NCBI GenBank assembly: GCA_937871585.1
Contig: CALMPJ010000043.1
Coordinates: 1 to 64,000 of the forward strand
Length of the DNA: 64,000 nt
Direction: 5' to 3'
From: an uncultured Acidobacteriota bacterium
GTDB taxonomy: Bacteria; Acidobacteriota; Blastocatellia; Pyrinomonadales; Pyrinomonadaceae
The stretch's first letter is position 1; every line of letters starts with the position of its first letter. Below are positions 38,130 to 46,683 of the stretch, one piece after another. Position numbers and translations under genes: made by a program. The notes beneath the pieces are model-generated. The model had not been told where the DNA came from. It saw only the letters and a program-made list of their open reading frames with translations, and ran no database searches.

Positions 38130-38978
38130 TTACGGCAATGCCGCCTCAAACGACACATTTGACGTTGCCGCCATTTTTGAGATCGTGTCGGTGATCTTTG
38201 TAATACCCTCGAAACCGGGCAGTTGTGTTACGCGTTTGGTTACCTTGGCGTCGATGGTATCGAGGCCTTCGCCCTTTGCAAATAGCGTTTTTACGAGATA
38301 CTGTGTGCGGCGTTTGGCGAGCGAGCCTTGGCCAACCGGTGCCCAAAACTTATCTGTCACAAACCTAGCGATTCGTCGAGCGCCCTTGTTTCGGGCGAGT
38401 TCCAGTTTTGCGACGCTCCAATAGAACTGATTGTGAGCCGATTCTTCGCGGATTATCGCGTCGAGGATCGGATTCAGTACAGGATGATCCGTCAGCGTCT
38501 TGAGACGACGATAGCCTTGAGCGGCTTCCATTTCGTGGATCGCACCGAAAGTCATGTGCGTCGCCGTAAAACGTTTGCCGATCAAATTGGTCAACGTAGT
38601 CAACATGAATGCATTCGCCCGGTACGCTTTGGTAACGGCAGAACGCACCTGTTCCTGCCAGCGTTTGTCGGATTCGTAGCCGAGTTCGTTGAGGAAACGG
38701 TTCATCACCTCGCCGTGCGTTATTTCCTCAACGCCCCAGCGTTCCATGAACTTGCTGATATCCGGATCGCGGCCGGTAGGCGTGCGGGCCAACTCGCGGT
38801 GGTACATGTCGGTGAGAGTTTCGACATCGCGCATGTAAAAAAGGACGGGAACAAATCTTTCATCAAACGGCGTGTCGCGGACCTTGTCCCACGGGATCGC
38901 GCTGATAAACTCAGGCGTGAGCGAGCGTTCTTGCCGCTCGTACCAATCCAAAACTTCACGATTTGAGTCAAAATTCAT
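38130..38978 (-). CDS. acyl-ACP desaturase-family diiron protein
   Basis: A 282-residue ferritin-fold protein of the stearoyl-ACP desaturase family. Two Glu/His motifs form the diiron site: EEITHGEVM near residue 88 and EESAHNQFYW near residue 173, with further Glu at GAIHEMEAAQGY. Soluble desaturases insert a double bond into acyl-ACP using oxygen and ferredoxin. The sequence is more like the bacterial DesA branch than plant enzymes, and the regiospecificity cannot be read. It is convergent with the MBL gene and transcribed alone; no fatty-acid synthesis genes are adjacent. Confidence 0.85.
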   Translation of the reverse strand: MNFDSNREVLDWYERQERSLTPEFISAIPWDKVRDTPFDERFVPVLFYMRDVETLTDMYHRELARTPTGRDPDISKFMERWGVEEITHGEVMNRFLNELGYESDKRWQEQVRSAVTKAYRANAFMLTTLTNLIGKRFTATHMTFGAIHEMEAAQGYRRLKTLTDHPVLNPILDAIIREESAHNQFYWSVAKLELARNKGARRIARFVTDKFWAPVGQGSLAKRRTQYLVKTLFAKGEGLDTIDAKVTKRVTQLPGFEGITKITDTISKMAATSNVSFEAALP

Positions 38979-39069
38979 CGCCTTAGTGAAACACTCGCAG
39001 CAAGTTGCTCTTACCTTACTGATTCGAAATTCTACTAATGTCGGATGCGAAAAATCGCCGTCTAACTAA

Positions 39070-39082
39070 TATAATAGATAAT
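39070..39082 (+). promoter_or_regulatory. consensus -10 directly before the 39083 start
   Basis: A perfect TATAAT (39070-39075) ends 7 nt before the ATG at 39083. Transcription would begin at or next to the start codon, and no SD sequence is present, so the gene may be leaderless. No TTGACA-like -35 is seen at 17 bp. Confidence 0.4.
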
Positions 39083-40129
39083 ATGAAATTTTTGTATCTT
39101 TCTGTTTTAGTACTTATTTTATTATCGACCGCTACGTTTGCTCAGAATGGCAAGATCAATTTTGACGGTGAAACACACCTCAAGAACATCAAGCAACTGA
39201 CCTTTGGCGGCGAAAACGCCGAGGCGTACTTTTCATTCGACGGCAAAAAGCTGATCTTTCAATCAAAACGAGACGGCCGCGGCTGTGATCAGATCTACAC
39301 AATGAACGCTGACGGTTCGAACGTAAAAATGGTCTCGAACGGCGATGGACGAACGACTTGTTCGTTTTATTTGAAAGGAAACAAGAAGATCATTTACGCC
39401 TCGACGCACGGCGGTGCTAAGGAATGTCCGCCAAACCCTGATATGTCGCAGGGCTACGTGTGGGGCGTCTTTCCGAATTACGATATTTACACCGCGAACG
39501 CTGATGGCAGCAACATCAAGAAGATGACCGATACGCCCGGCTACGACGCTGAGGCGACGGTCAGCCCAAACGGTAAAAAGATCGTTTTCACCAGCGAACG
39601 CTCGGGCGATCTTGAACTGTGGTCGATGGATGCCGATGGCAAAAATCTAAAGCAATTGACCGACGCGATCGGCTACGACGGCGGAGCATTCTATTCGCCG
39701 GACAGCAAGATGATCGTTTATCGCCGTTCGACGCCGAAAACCGAAGCCGAAACGGCGAGATACAAGAGTCTTTTGGCTCGTCATCTGATCGTGCCGACTG
39801 TTTTTGAACTTTGGGTGATGAACGCTGATGGCACGAATAAACGCCAGATCACAGAACTTGGCGGCGGCAGCTTTGCACCGTTCTTCACGCCGGACGGCAA
39901 ACATCTGCTGTTTTGCACGAACTATTTTGCGACCGATCCGAGAAAGCGTAACTTCGATATTGCGATGATAGGTCTTGACGGCAAAGGCTTGAAACGTATC
40001 ACCTTCAACGAATCGTTCGACGGTTTCCCGATGTTTTCGCCCGACGGAAAGAAGCTTGTCTTTGCTTCAAATCGAAATGCTGCAAAAGACGGAGACACAA
40101 ATGTTTTCATAGCCGATTGGGCCAACTAA
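39083..40129 (+). CDS. secreted TolB-like WD40/PD40 propeller protein
   Basis: 348 residues from the ATG at 39083, chosen because the signal peptide (FLYLSVLVLILLSTATFAQ) begins there; the frame is open from 39038. The mature protein is a beta-propeller of PD40 (TolB-like) repeats: recurrent YFSFDGKKLIFQS, ATVSPNGKKIVFTS, AFYSPDSKMIVYR, FFTPDGKHLLF and MFSPDGKKLVFAS, with MNADGSN between blades. About six blades are visible. TolB-like propellers bind partner proteins in the periplasm, and no catalytic residues are expected. No tol or pal genes are nearby. There is no SD; see the -10 immediately upstream. Confidence 0.87.
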   Translation: MKFLYLSVLVLILLSTATFAQNGKINFDGETHLKNIKQLTFGGENAEAYFSFDGKKLIFQSKRDGRGCDQIYTMNADGSNVKMVSNGDGRTTCSFYLKGNKKIIYASTHGGAKECPPNPDMSQGYVWGVFPNYDIYTANADGSNIKKMTDTPGYDAEATVSPNGKKIVFTSERSGDLELWSMDADGKNLKQLTDAIGYDGGAFYSPDSKMIVYRRSTPKTEAETARYKSLLARHLIVPTVFELWVMNADGTNKRQITELGGGSFAPFFTPDGKHLLFCTNYFATDPRKRNFDIAMIGLDGKGLKRITFNESFDGFPMFSPDGKKLVFASNRNAAKDGDTNVFIADWAN

Positions 40130-40166
40130 TAGCGTAAGTTTCGGCCGAGATCGCGTTCTTATTGGT

Positions 40167-40742
40167 ATGAATAAACTAACTATTTTTATACTCGTATTCA
40201 CGTTCTCGGCCGCGACTGTTTTTGCACAGAACATCGCGAATTCAGTTCGCACCATCGACGATCGTTACAAAGACATCGCTTCGAAGGCAACAGCCTGTGA
40301 AACCGACGATGACCAAGGCGAATACGGTCCGCTCGTGATGAACACGCTGACGATAAACAGCCGTTCGCATCAGTGGCGCGCCGTCGGCATTTACGGGCAG
40401 ACATTCAAATTCTTCTATCAGGGCGGCGACGACGAAAAGGATTTGTATCCGAACAAGCTCGTATTCGTGAAGACAGAACGCCGCGTTTCGGATCGTGTAT
40501 ATCGCGAAGAGTATCTCTTCTCGGACAAGGGCGAGTTGCAATATTTCGCCCGAACATCGGAGAATGATGACCAGAGTCCGAAAGAGATACGAATTTACAC
40601 TGAGGGCATGCGAGCGCTTCGTATCATCGAGAACGGCAAGTCGCGAGACAAGTTCTCAACCGCCGATATCAAAGCCGAGTCGGAAGCGAGACGTGACGCT
40701 GCAAAGATCAAGGATCTTTTTGCGAGATCTATAGCTTTATGA
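40167..40742 (+). CDS. secreted protein of unknown function
   Basis: A 191-residue protein with a signal peptide (KLTIFILVFTFSAATVFAQ) and a mixed alpha/beta mature part. The core segment (about 60-140) is rich in Tyr, Phe and charged residues and resembles a small beta-sheet domain (QTFKFFYQGGDD, YREEYLFSDKGELQYFA). No family recognised. It overlaps the next gene, a copper-binding-type lipoprotein, by 4 bp (ATGA), and that one overlaps dapF in the same way, so the three are probably translated together. Confidence 0.75.
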   Translation: MNKLTIFILVFTFSAATVFAQNIANSVRTIDDRYKDIASKATACETDDDQGEYGPLVMNTLTINSRSHQWRAVGIYGQTFKFFYQGGDDEKDLYPNKLVFVKTERRVSDRVYREEYLFSDKGELQYFARTSENDDQSPKEIRIYTEGMRALRIIENGKSRDKFSTADIKAESEARRDAAKIKDLFARSIAL

Positions 40743-41119
40743 AAATCGGAGCGATCGTTTCCATAGTTTTCTGTCTCTTTCTTCTCGCCGCTTGTGGCGA
40801 AAGGTCGGCGGCCACTACCTCAAAACCGGTGCTCTCCGCATCGCCTGTTTCGACTCCATCGGTTATGCCCACAGCCCTTCCGACGCCAAAGAACGGCGAT
40901 TATCCTGCAAAAGGGAAGGTCACTAAGATCAATAACGAGCTTGGTTCGGTCGAGCTAGACCACGAAGACATTCCGGGCTTAATGCCGCCGATGATAATGG
41001 AGTTTTACGTCGATGATAAGGCCGTGCTCAAGACGATCGCGGTCGGCGATCGTGTGGATTTCGTGATTAGATACAAGGATGGGCAAGAAACGATCTCGAA
41101 GATCACGAAGACCAAATGA
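40739..41119 (+). CDS. CusF-like copper-binding lipoprotein
   Basis: A 126-residue lipoprotein with lipobox LLAAC (Cys near 19) and a Ser/Pro/Thr-rich linker. The C-terminal domain (about 55-125) fits the CusF/Ec-like copper-binding family: GKVTKINNELGSVELDHEDIPG, then MPPMIMEFYV, then GDRVDFVIRYKDG. The His and the two later Met match the Cu(I) ligands of CusF; the stacking Trp of CusF is replaced by Met, as in many family members. It probably holds copper at the outer or inner membrane. No copper efflux pump is in the window. Four-base overlaps join it to both neighbours. Confidence 0.82.
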   Translation: MKIGAIVSIVFCLFLLAACGERSAATTSKPVLSASPVSTPSVMPTALPTPKNGDYPAKGKVTKINNELGSVELDHEDIPGLMPPMIMEFYVDDKAVLKTIAVGDRVDFVIRYKDGQETISKITKTK

Positions 41120-41976
41120 CCGCGATACCATTCTACAAATTTCACGGATTTGGCAACGATTACATCGTGATCGAACGCGGCACGATCCCTGACGGTACCG
41201 ATGTCAGCAGGCTCGCCATCGCCATCTGTGAACGCAACACCGGAGCCGGCTCGGACGGCATTGCGATCGTTTCGCGTTCGAGCGAAACCGATGCCGATTT
41301 CGATTGTGAGATCGTCAATCCCGACGGCAGCATCGCCGGATTTTCGGGAAACGGTACGCGATGCGCGGTTTCGTTTCTCTATCATTCGAACAAATGGAAC
41401 GCCGGTGAACTGCGTCTGCGAACCAAAAGCGGCGTCAAGAATTATCGATTTCTCGAAAAGCGCGGTTCGGGCGAATACTGGTTCGAAGCCGAGATAGGCA
41501 AACCGAAATTTTCTTCCGACGAAGTTCCGGTGCTCACCGAAACACGTCGGGCCGCGGTCGTAAACGAACCGATCGAGGTCGATGGTCGACACTTCACATT
41601 TTCGGGCGTCAACGTCGGCAATCCTGTTGCGTGTATTTTCGTGGACAGCTTTGAACTCGATTGGCGCGCCGTCGGCAAGTCGATGGAGGTTCACGAAAAG
41701 TTCCCCGAGCGTGCAAACATCGTCTTTGTCAAAGTCGAAGATCGCGAGAACATCGAGCTTAGAATCTGGGAACGTGGCGCCGGCGAGACATCGGCTTCGG
41801 GAACGTGTGCCAGCGGAGCAGCTGTTTTGAGTGCATTTCTCCTGCGAACCGACCGAAAGGTCTTGGTTCACACGCCAGGAGGTGCGACCGACGTTCTATG
41901 GCGTGATGATGACGAGATAGTTATTAAAGGGAAAGCAAACTATTCGTTCGAAGGTTCGTGGATGCTAGAACCGTGA
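41116..41976 (+). CDS. dapF: diaminopimelate epimerase
   Basis: A 286-residue DapF with both catalytic cysteines: GNGTRCA in the first half and SGTCASGAA in the second. The N-terminal FYKFHGFGNDYIVIE and the WERGAGET motif are typical. The enzyme converts LL- to meso-diaminopimelate for lysine and peptidoglycan. Its ATG overlaps the lipoprotein stop (ATGA), an unusual partner for dapF. A 288-codon frame on the opposite strand is a codon-bias shadow. No other dap genes are in view. Confidence 0.95.
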   Translation: MTAIPFYKFHGFGNDYIVIERGTIPDGTDVSRLAIAICERNTGAGSDGIAIVSRSSETDADFDCEIVNPDGSIAGFSGNGTRCAVSFLYHSNKWNAGELRLRTKSGVKNYRFLEKRGSGEYWFEAEIGKPKFSSDEVPVLTETRRAAVVNEPIEVDGRHFTFSGVNVGNPVACIFVDSFELDWRAVGKSMEVHEKFPERANIVFVKVEDRENIELRIWERGAGETSASGTCASGAAVLSAFLLRTDRKVLVHTPGGATDVLWRDDDEIVIKGKANYSFEGSWMLEP

Positions 41977-41996
41977 TCTAAGTTTACTTGCTGTTT

Positions 41997-43568
41997 ATGA
42001 GTTCGAAAGAACTACCAACTACAAAGGCCGCCACCCTTGCTATCGGAGCCGTCTTGCTGTTGGCTCTGTCATTTGTGTATTCGAATTACCGAGCCCAGCG
42101 TCCGGACGATACGATCTCGCTTTCACCAACCGAGATGTCGGAGCGCGTTACCGAATTGCTCCGTTCGCTTGGATTCCGCGATCGTCCGGCCGAACGCTGG
42201 AGCGAGTACCGTTTCGAGCAAGCCGGCGAAGGCAAACAGGTCGTCCGATTTGTCGAGCGGCAGTCGCTCGATCATTTCGATACTGTCATCGATGGTGCGA
42301 AGATAGTTCCGGTAAGTGCCTTAGCAACCGGCGAAAGGCGTGTGGTTCTAGATTCAAACGGACGTCTCGTCGAGCTGGCCGTTAGATTTCCAAAAACCTA
42401 CGATAGCTCAGAGCCCGCCGCTAAGTTTGACTGGAACGTAGCATTTACGGCTGCGGGCCTCGAGCTGGCAACATTCACACCGATCGATACGTCATGGACG
42501 CCTAGTGCCGCCGCCGACACTTATTCGGCATGGACCGGAAAGTCGCCTGACGACTCAAGCGTCTCACTTCGCGTAGAAGCATCGACCTTTCGCGGACAAC
42601 TTACGAACTTCCTGATCGTCTATCCCTGGTACGAACCTGACCAGCATCGCCCCGCGGCAACAACTACAAGTGATCGCGTGCTGATCGCCTTTTCGCTTGT
42701 GGCATTCGCGGTGATCGTGTTTTTTGTTTTGCGGCTGGTTTGGACGCATACGGCCGAGCCTTCGTCTAACACTAGACCTGCATATTTTTTAGCTGTTGTT
42801 ACTTTTGTGCCGATCTTGATCGGACTTATATCCACGACACCTCAGGTTGCGGCGTTCGACCCTTTGCTCGAAAGATTGACTCTCTCCGTACTGATTGCAC
42901 TTGCGGGAGCTATGCTTGTATGGCTTGTCTATATGTCGTCAGCTTCGCTGATATCCACGAGCCACAAAGAACTGTTTTCATCTTGGAAGAACACCTCTTC
43001 AAAGTACCTGTTCTCACGCATTGTCGGTAACGACGTTCTTTATGGACTGTTTGCCGGAGCATTCATCGCGGTCAATATTGCAACTCGACCGATGTTTTCC
43101 GGTCGTTCGACCGACCTTTCGGATAACATTGGCCCTCTCGTTCTTAGTCCTTTCGGAGCCACATTTTTGGACATCGGCTGGGCAGTTTTGGCGGCTGTCG
43201 TAGTGTTTGGTGCATTTGCGATGCTGTTATGGATCGTGCGAATGCGATCTATCGCAGGCATCACTCTGTTCGCTTTGTTGTCATTCATCGGATGGCTCTA
43301 TTTGAAGCCGGACGATACTGAATTGGTCGTCCTGTTTATAGTTTCTGGCGTTTCCAGCATCGTTGTTGCCCGTTTCGGATTGCTTTCCATGGTCATAGCC
43401 GCAATTGTCGCTGTGACGACAGTAAACGCAATGCTAGTCATGCTTGCTACAAATTCAGCGACAATACCAATTGCATTAGCGCTCGGTGCCGCAGGATCTT
43501 TGTTGATTATCGGTGTGATGTTCTCGCTCAAAGGACAAATCGCTAAGAGTCTTAATGGTCAGGCATGA
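41997..43568 (+). CDS. polytopic membrane protein of unknown function
   Basis: 523 residues from the ATG at 41997 (a TTG at 41988 is possible). One N-terminal membrane segment (about 10-28) is followed by a soluble extracytoplasmic domain of about 185 residues (RVTELLRSLGFRDRPAERW, VVLDSNGRLVELAVRFP), which looks like two related alpha/beta halves, and then by seven or so membrane segments from about residue 228 to the end. A cytoplasmic loop holds SHKELFSSWKNTSSKYLFSR. The family is not recognised. It lies 20 bp after dapF on the same strand and overlaps the convergent SRPBCC gene by 10 bp. Confidence 0.8.
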   Translation: MSSKELPTTKAATLAIGAVLLLALSFVYSNYRAQRPDDTISLSPTEMSERVTELLRSLGFRDRPAERWSEYRFEQAGEGKQVVRFVERQSLDHFDTVIDGAKIVPVSALATGERRVVLDSNGRLVELAVRFPKTYDSSEPAAKFDWNVAFTAAGLELATFTPIDTSWTPSAAADTYSAWTGKSPDDSSVSLRVEASTFRGQLTNFLIVYPWYEPDQHRPAATTTSDRVLIAFSLVAFAVIVFFVLRLVWTHTAEPSSNTRPAYFLAVVTFVPILIGLISTTPQVAAFDPLLERLTLSVLIALAGAMLVWLVYMSSASLISTSHKELFSSWKNTSSKYLFSRIVGNDVLYGLFAGAFIAVNIATRPMFSGRSTDLSDNIGPLVLSPFGATFLDIGWAVLAAVVVFGAFAMLLWIVRMRSIAGITLFALLSFIGWLYLKPDDTELVVLFIVSGVSSIVVARFGLLSMVIAAIVAVTTVNAMLVMLATNSATIPIALALGAAGSLLIIGVMFSLKGQIAKSLNGQA

Positions 43569-44020
43569 GCCGTCAGCAGATCGGTTACGGCTTGCTGCCT
43601 GAAGTCGAATATCTTTTCGAGTTCGCCTCTAACAAGAAAATGAGCGATGTCGCCAAATGGTTCCAGCGGTAAGCGATATCGCACTTCGTCCTCGATCAAC
43701 GTTTCCTTCAGGCCGATCTCGGTAAATGTGTGCGTGTGTATCCACTGCCGATACGGACCGCGAAGCTGTTGATCGACAAAACGATATGGCGGCTCCCAGA
43801 CTGAGATCTCGGTCCGCCAACTGATCGGTATTCCGTGCAGCTTCAAGTTGTAGTCGATCAATGCCCCTTGCTTGATCTCGATCGGTTGTTGCGTTGTGAT
43901 GTGAAACCCAAGTTGCGGCGGCGTTATGCGTTCAAGATTCCTGGCATCGGCAAAGAATGCAAAGGCCTCATCGCGAGAGATCGGAAGCGTTAACGATCGT
44001 GTCAATATATGTTCTGCCAT
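43559..44020 (-). CDS. SRPBCC (START-like) protein
   Basis: 153 residues from the ATG at 44020. The frame extends into the repeat element upstream (to 44053), but the family start and a normal length favour 44020. The sequence fits bacterial SRPBCC/cell-division-inhibitor-like proteins: LPISRDEAFAFFADARNLERITPP, GALIDYNLKLHGIPISWRTEI, FVDQQLRGPYRQWIHTHTF. Proteins of this fold bind hydrophobic ligands in a central cavity; no specific ligand can be named. It is preceded by the palindromic element at 44027-44104 and overlaps the end of the unknown membrane-protein gene by 10 bp. Confidence 0.82.
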   Translation of the reverse strand: MAEHILTRSLTLPISRDEAFAFFADARNLERITPPQLGFHITTQQPIEIKQGALIDYNLKLHGIPISWRTEISVWEPPYRFVDQQLRGPYRQWIHTHTFTEIGLKETLIEDEVRYRLPLEPFGDIAHFLVRGELEKIFDFRQQAVTDLLTAHA

Positions 44021-44026
44021 AGAAAA

Positions 44027-44104
44027 TTTGCCCACGAAATACACGAAAAACACAAAAATAAAGAGCTTCTATATTTCGTGACTTTAGTGCTTTTCGTGGG
44101 CAAA
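44027..44104. repeat. palindromic tandem-unit element A
   Basis: The outer arms TTTGCCCACGAAA (44027-44039) and TTTCGTGGGCAAA (44092-44104) are perfect 13-bp complements. Inside each arm a 9-bp unit of type CACGAAAAA repeats about three times with changes, and the arms pair imperfectly across a central loop near AAGAGCTTC. On the minus strand TTTTC follows, so it could also end transcription between the NTF2-like and SRPBCC genes. No transposase is present. Confidence 0.8.
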
Positions 44105-44110
44105 TGAAAA

Positions 44111-44671
44111 CTAGTTTCGACTTTTCAGATATTGCTTCGGGATCGGATTATCGGGCGTTTCGTGTTGCCAATAAATGGTCAATACCCACCAGCGAGTTCC
44201 GTCGTTGAGCAACTGAAAACTGTTGATACCGCGCATAAATGGCGTCTTGTCGCTCGGAGCACGACGCGATTCGTAAGTCGAAAACACCTGCACAATATTG
44301 CCATAAGTGTCTGTGTGGCGAGCCAACTCGGTTTCGTAAAAGGCATTCTTGTCGAAGTACGGCTCAGATTGCTTCGCATAATCATCAGGCGTCATTGCAC
44401 GACCACCGAAAACGCCGGTCGTTGCATTCTTTCCGGTCGGTATTAGACGAGCGTCCTTGTGGAACAACGAACGGAACCTGTCCCAGTCTCGTTTCTGTCC
44501 GGCATCACCGGAGATCGAGGCATAGACCGCTTTCATGATCGCATCGATAGATTCTACGTCTTTCTGGTTGGCAGGCTTTGGCGTTGGGCTGGCGGCAGGC
44601 GGCTGTGCCAGCGAAACCGAGGCAAATACGAGAATAGCGAAGCATACTGCGAAAAGTGTTGTTTTATACAT
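44111..44671 (-). CDS. secreted NTF2/SnoaL-like protein
   Basis: A 186-residue protein with a signal peptide (YKTTLFAVCFAILVFASVSLAQ), a Pro/Ala linker and a domain resembling the NTF2/SnoaL-like (DUF4440-type) fold: VESIDAIMKAVYASISG, RDWDRFRSLFHKDARLIPTG, and a final strand pair INSFQLLNDGTRWWVLTIYWQHE. NTF2-like domains form a cone-shaped pocket, and exported members in this group are mostly uncharacterised. It lies just upstream of the palindromic element and downstream of the lipoprotein nuclease on the same strand (25-bp gap). Confidence 0.78.
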   Translation of the reverse strand: MYKTTLFAVCFAILVFASVSLAQPPAASPTPKPANQKDVESIDAIMKAVYASISGDAGQKRDWDRFRSLFHKDARLIPTGKNATTGVFGGRAMTPDDYAKQSEPYFDKNAFYETELARHTDTYGNIVQVFSTYESRRAPSDKTPFMRGINSFQLLNDGTRWWVLTIYWQHETPDNPIPKQYLKSRN

Positions 44672-44696
44672 AATTTTCTTGTACGAGAATTCTAAG

Positions 44697-45536
44697 CTAA
44701 CGGTTTTCGATCATTTTTCGCGTTTCAATGGTTTCTTGTATTTCAGGCGGCAATTGTGAAAAAAGGTTAAGTCCGGTTCGGCCCTCGATATCGCGAACGG
44801 TTGTTTGATATCGCTGCCATTCGACGTCTTCAATACCATCGACATTTGGCATATCAACCGCGATGACACGCGTCGAACTCGTGATCTGAGTTTGCCCGCG
44901 AGTTAGTACGACGATCACTTTCCAGCAGTTTGTAGGAATGGTCACCTTGCCGCGAAGATTGCCTCTGTCGCCGTAAACTCCTGCGATCTGATAGGTCGTA
45001 TCGCCGCGTCGAGCCAAAGAGCGTGCGTATGACTCGAGCTTTTGCCACGGAAATTGATTGAGCGACTTTGTCTGCGGAACGATATTGGTCATCAAAAATG
45101 TCTGTTCGTTCAGCCGCTCATCCGCGAGCCTGTCGGCACTTGGCACGATATGCCCGCGATCAAAACCGCTGCCGGAATAGTCGTAATATTGGACACGCCG
45201 AAAGCCGTTCGGCAGCGTGCGGTCTGCTTCGAAACGCGGTCGATCTCGGTCATCGCCGAGGTCTTTCGCGGTCGTGAACCATGCCGTCCAATTGATCGTT
45301 CCTCGTGAATTGTTGTACGACGAAATATGCGTTTCGCGAACGAGCAGATAGTTGTCACGATTCTCAATATCGAAAGTCGCTCCCGACGGATTGCCGTACG
45401 GCAGGAATCGCGAAAGCTCAGCCGGAACTTCGCCGGTGTCGTTGATCACGGTCGGACGCGTTGGTATTCGAACATATCCGCACGAAGCGAACGCGAGCGC
45501 AACGCAAATCAAAATTGTTCGAATCAAAATTAGCAT
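44697..45536 (-). CDS. DNA/RNA non-specific endonuclease, lipoprotein
   Basis: 279 residues from the ATG at 45536; an upstream TTG at 45548 is less likely. A lipoprotein signal (LICVALAFASC) anchors a beta-beta-alpha-metal nuclease of the NucA/EndA family. The catalytic motif GFDRGHIVPSADR provides the general-base His, followed by TFLMTNIVPQTKSLNQFPW with the metal-binding Asn. The enzyme should cut DNA and RNA outside the cytoplasm. The same domain occurs in the frameshifted gene at 50755-52487, where GNPSGAT and NNYLMTKT match this protein's GNPSGAT and DNYLLVRET. No inhibitor gene is adjacent. Confidence 0.93.
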   Translation of the reverse strand: MLILIRTILICVALAFASCGYVRIPTRPTVINDTGEVPAELSRFLPYGNPSGATFDIENRDNYLLVRETHISSYNNSRGTINWTAWFTTAKDLGDDRDRPRFEADRTLPNGFRRVQYYDYSGSGFDRGHIVPSADRLADERLNEQTFLMTNIVPQTKSLNQFPWQKLESYARSLARRGDTTYQIAGVYGDRGNLRGKVTIPTNCWKVIVVLTRGQTQITSSTRVIAVDMPNVDGIEDVEWQRYQTTVRDIEGRTGLNLFSQLPPEIQETIETRKMIENR

Positions 45537-45600
45537 TAGCGACACCAAATTCTACCAAAGCCGCCTGCCTCGTCGCGTTTCAATACGCTAAAATAATGTT

Positions 45601-46683
45601 GTGAGCGAAAGACCGCACATTCTTGGCATGACGCGAGCTGAGCTGACCTCGATGTTCGAGGAGTTTGGCGAGCCGAAGTATCGAGCGACTCAGGTGTTTA
45701 CGGCACTGCACGGACGGCGTGTGCGTGATCTCGAAAACATTACTGATCTTCCAAAAAAGCTGCGAGCTAAGCTCTCGGAATCGACCGATGTGTCGCGGCT
45801 AAGTGTTGAAACCAAATATACTTCCGTTGACGGCACTCGGCGCTATCTTATGAAAACGCACGATGGCCGTCCGGTCGAAGCCGTGTTTATTCCGTCAGAG
45901 AAACGCGACACGATCTGCTTTTCGTCGCAATCTGGCTGTCCGCTAAAGTGCGATTTTTGTCTAACGGCAAAGCTTGGCTTGCTGCGAAATCTTACGGCCG
46001 GCGAGATCATCGAACAGATCGTTACGGTTCTCAACGACGTCTATGGCGAAGGAGGCGAAACGCCGCACGGCACGAACCTCGTCGGCATGGGAGCCGGCGA
46101 GCCGTTCCTGAATTTTGACGAGCTTATCAAGGCTTTGGGAATAATGTCGGACGAAGACGGCCTATTTATAGTGCCGGAGCGCGTAACAGTTTCGACCGCG
46201 GGCATTGTGCCGCGAATTTACGATCTCGCGAATATCGAAACGCGACCGCATCTTGCGATATCGCTTTCGGCGCCTAATGACGAGCTTCGCGATAAACTGA
46301 TGCCGATCAATCGCAAATGGAACATTCATGAACTGATGACTGCGGCAAAAGAATTTGAATCGAGCCTCCGTCGAGGCGAACGTTTCACCTTCGAGTACGT
46401 CATGCTCGGCGGCGTCAACGACCGTGACGAAGATGCTAGAGAATTGGCGAAATTGCTTGGCTCGTATCAATTTAAACGTGCGAAGATAAACCTGATACCG
46501 CACAACGGAGCCGAGCAGTTGAATTACACAGCCTCAACGCCTGATGCCGTAAAACGATTCAAATCTAGGCTCGAATCTCTGGGCGTCGATGCCTACGTTC
46601 GCCAACCGCGGGGCCGCGATATCTATGCAGCGTGCGGCCAGCTTGCCGCGATGGATGTTGAAAAGGCTACGACAACCGTATGA
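45601..46683 (+). CDS. rlmN: 23S rRNA/tRNA adenine-C2 methyltransferase
   Basis: A 360-residue radical SAM enzyme starting at GTG. The cluster cysteines are C113, C117 and C120 in SGCPLKCDFC. The conserved GMGAGEPFLNFDEL and VSTAGIVPRIYDLA stretches and the C-terminal ACGQLA motif, which contains the mono-methylated Cys, identify RlmN, which methylates A2503 of 23S rRNA and A37 of some tRNAs. An overlapping ATG 5 bp upstream is out of frame and stops at once. The next gene starts within its stop (ATGA). Confidence 0.96.
   Translation: MSERPHILGMTRAELTSMFEEFGEPKYRATQVFTALHGRRVRDLENITDLPKKLRAKLSESTDVSRLSVETKYTSVDGTRRYLMKTHDGRPVEAVFIPSEKRDTICFSSQSGCPLKCDFCLTAKLGLLRNLTAGEIIEQIVTVLNDVYGEGGETPHGTNLVGMGAGEPFLNFDELIKALGIMSDEDGLFIVPERVTVSTAGIVPRIYDLANIETRPHLAISLSAPNDELRDKLMPINRKWNIHELMTAAKEFESSLRRGERFTFEYVMLGGVNDRDEDARELAKLLGSYQFKRAKINLIPHNGAEQLNYTASTPDAVKRFKSRLESLGVDAYVRQPRGRDIYAACGQLAAMDVEKATTTV

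Noticed and set aside
41005-41871. 288-codon minus-strand frame
   Set aside because: Exactly antisense to dapF, which has clear family motifs; no RBS or recognisable domain.
44027-44104. element A as a CRISPR array
   Set aside because: Units are 9 bp without spacers and the arms are inverted, not direct, repeats.
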